Assembly: GCA_049999805.1 (NCBI GenBank)
Contig: JBNGIO010003351.1
Coordinates: forward strand, 1 to 23,889
Direction: 5' to 3'
DNA length: 23,889 nucleotides
From: Folioceros fuciformis
Lineage: Eukaryota; Anthocerotophyta; Anthocerotopsida; Anthocerotales
Part shown: one piece after another, positions 22,421-23,889 of the stretch
How positions within the stretch are numbered: position 1 is the first letter of the stretch
Layout: each line of letters begins with the position of its first letter
Program-made: the position numbers and the translations under genes
The notes under the pieces: generated by a model
What the model was told of the DNA's origin: nothing
The model's database searches: none
The model's input: the letters and a program-made list of their open reading frames with translations, nothing else

Positions 22421-23889
22421 CTACTGGTTCAAACACAGGTATACTGTGTCTCCAAAGCCGGAGCATCCGCTCACGACCTCAAACACATCCTCGGCTTTGG
22501 TCCACGGAGCAAACAGGTCGCGAGCTCTTTCGAAGAGGGCCCTATCAGCCCGACTCCCTGACGTCTTCTGGCTCTGCGGATGAATCAGCAGTAGTTAGTG
22601 AAGGTGAGACTTGTTGGGGTGAGGAAAACGGAACTACATTGGACGACACCCGGTTCTAGCGCTTACCATATCAAACGCTGCAAATTTGCAGTCAGCAGCC
22701 ATGATGCCACTCGTTGCGTAGTCTTCGTCTTCTCCATCCACCAAGGTTGCCTTCTTCTCTTTTTGACTTTTCAAGTGCTTGGCATCGTAGACCTTCTCAA
22801 ACCGTCTAGCATTCTCTCGGAATGTTTGGCCTGGACATCAACACACGACAGAATGTGTCAGAGACGGAAGGCTCTTGACATGTCGCAAGCAGGCCAAGGG
22901 TGTGGTATTGTGGCTGCTCTTCCAGGGCTTTGGTTGTGGAGCATACCGAGCACGCCATGCACAGCTGGGGAAACCTTCAGCTGCAGGATAGCAACATTGA
23001 TCTGGATGGCCACCATGCAGAGACAAGATGTCAGTGCGTTGCAGGGCACGTGTGTATGACACTTACAGACATCTTCCCAGGAAGTTCAGCTCACATAGTT
23101 GCCGCCAGAAGCATGGCTCCCAGAGGTGGCAGGGACTATCTGAACTTTGACGTCCAGCTCTCCTTCCACTTTCACATTCACCGACTTGGGAAAACGTGCT
23201 ATGACGGCACCACTTCTCGTCATGTTGAAGCTGTTGTCTTTGTACAGAGCCTGCACATCAACTGGTAGTCAGAGTCTGTCGTGGCAAAGTCCGCAGGAGG
23301 AGTGGACAGCGTGGCAGCTTTTCGGCTCTTGTGAATCTTACGTGGTCGATTTCCACGGTCCATTGGTTCTCCAGCAGAGGCTCGTTGGGTTGAGCTTGTG
23401 CGTCTACCAGTATCTCAAGGTCCTTGTATAGGATACCGACCTTGGAAATGAACTGCGCACAATCGAAAGGAAACGTGAGGTGGGAGCTCCCAGCTTAGAT
23501 GGGAAATTGTTGGTGCAGGATCCCGACCAGGGCAAGTATGAGAGAAAGGAGGATGTGCTTACCGTGGCTCCCCTTCGCCTTCCACGGAATACATGCATGT
23601 TGATGTGCACATTTTTGTCGGAGACAATGCAGTAGTCGTGATTGGCCCTGCCATGGAAATTAAACCTTTCTCCATGGTTGCCATAGAAATGGGGATCCCC
23701 TGTTATTCCAGTAGGCGGTGGCGGGGCTGGTGGTGCACTCTCAGTGGCACCGTTGGGTGGCGGTGGTGGCTTGGTAGGTTTCTTCTTAGGAGGTGGTGGC
23801 GATGCAGCAGGTGGGGGATGAGAACGTCTTGGTGGTGGAGGGGAATGTGGTGAAGGCGGTGATGGTGGTGGAGGTGGTGATGGTGGTGG
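22421..23889 (-). CDS. Proline-rich secreted protein with Root_cap (vWD-like) domain, 5' partial
   Basis: Exons in transcript order: 23563-23889 (enters from the window edge), 23342-23452, 23095-23250, 22947-23001, 22667-22830, and probably 22421-22573. Phases agree throughout. The N-terminal part in the window is an extensin-like stretch with SPPPP- and PPPPP-type runs and a KKKPTKPP block. It is followed by GITGDPHFYGNHGERFNFHG and YCIVSDKNVHINMHVF, then VGILYKDLEILVDAQ, VHGVLGQTF and EDEDYATSGIMAADC. These are the hallmarks of the plant Root_cap family (a vWD-like fold in secreted root-cap/LEA-related proteins). The role is probably in apoplastic or mucilage structure; no enzyme motif is seen. 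The 3' end is ambiguous. If the 22574-22666 intron (gtaagc ... ccgcag, with a ctaac branch-like site) is retained, translation stops at 22634. If it is removed, 51 more codons, the last a stop, run to 22421. The signal peptide lies beyond the window. Confidence 0.86.
23743..23889 (-). repeat. Low-complexity proline-codon tract (CCA/CCX repeats)
   Basis: On the minus strand this is dominated by CCA, CCG and CCT codons, seen on plus as ggtggtgg runs. It encodes the extensin-like proline-rich segment of the Root_cap-domain gene and continues past the window end. Such tracts are prone to length change and assembly collapse, so the repeat length here should be regarded as approximate. Confidence 0.9.

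Noticed and set aside
22224-22583. Plus-strand open frame of 119 codons after the MATE stop
   Set aside because: It overlaps the probable last exon and intron of the minus-strand Root_cap gene and has no family motif.

Overview
This is nuclear DNA of a eukaryote, almost certainly a land plant. The genes are split by short GT-AG introns (about 85-250 bp). The encoded proteins belong to plant families: photorespiratory serine-glyoxylate aminotransferase, GH35 beta-galactosidase with a C-terminal galactose-lectin domain, a DTX-type MATE transporter and a Root_cap-domain protein. A long LRRIQ1-like protein is also present. In animals that family is linked to ciliated cells, which fits a plant lineage that keeps motile sperm. 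Together with the short introns and compact layout, this suggests a bryophyte or lycophyte grade plant. That placement is inference.

Layout. 1-430 (+): the last two exons of a peroxisomal serine/alanine-glyoxylate aminotransferase, ending in a PTS1 signal. 431-2302: gene-poor spacer with a 100-N assembly gap at 1210-1309. 2303-6746 (-): a complete 19-exon beta-galactosidase (873 aa) with a GC-AG intron. 7499-8124 (-): a two-exon all-alpha (MazG-like) dCTP pyrophosphatase, 140 aa, with a short tandem repeat in its intron. 8125-11842: 3.7 kb with no gene I can assign, though it contains several coding-like fragments. 11843-18636 (-): an LRRIQ1-like gene, nine exons resolved and about 1,955 codons, with the start codon unresolved. 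18637-20561: spacer shared by the divergent LRRIQ1-like and MATE genes. 20562-22214 (+): an intronless MATE transporter (550 aa). 22421-23889 (-): the 3' part of a proline-rich Root_cap-domain protein that runs off the right edge.

There is no operon-like organisation. The genes serve unrelated roles: photorespiration, cell-wall galactan turnover, nucleotide-pool sanitation, a probable cilium or calmodulin-linked scaffold, small-molecule efflux and a secreted wall or mucilage protein. All exon models were built by hand from reading frame, splice consensus and family resemblance. Codon phase closes across every internal junction of the beta-galactosidase, dCTPase, LRRIQ1-like and Root_cap models. 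I saw no tRNA, rRNA, CRISPR array or intact transposable element.
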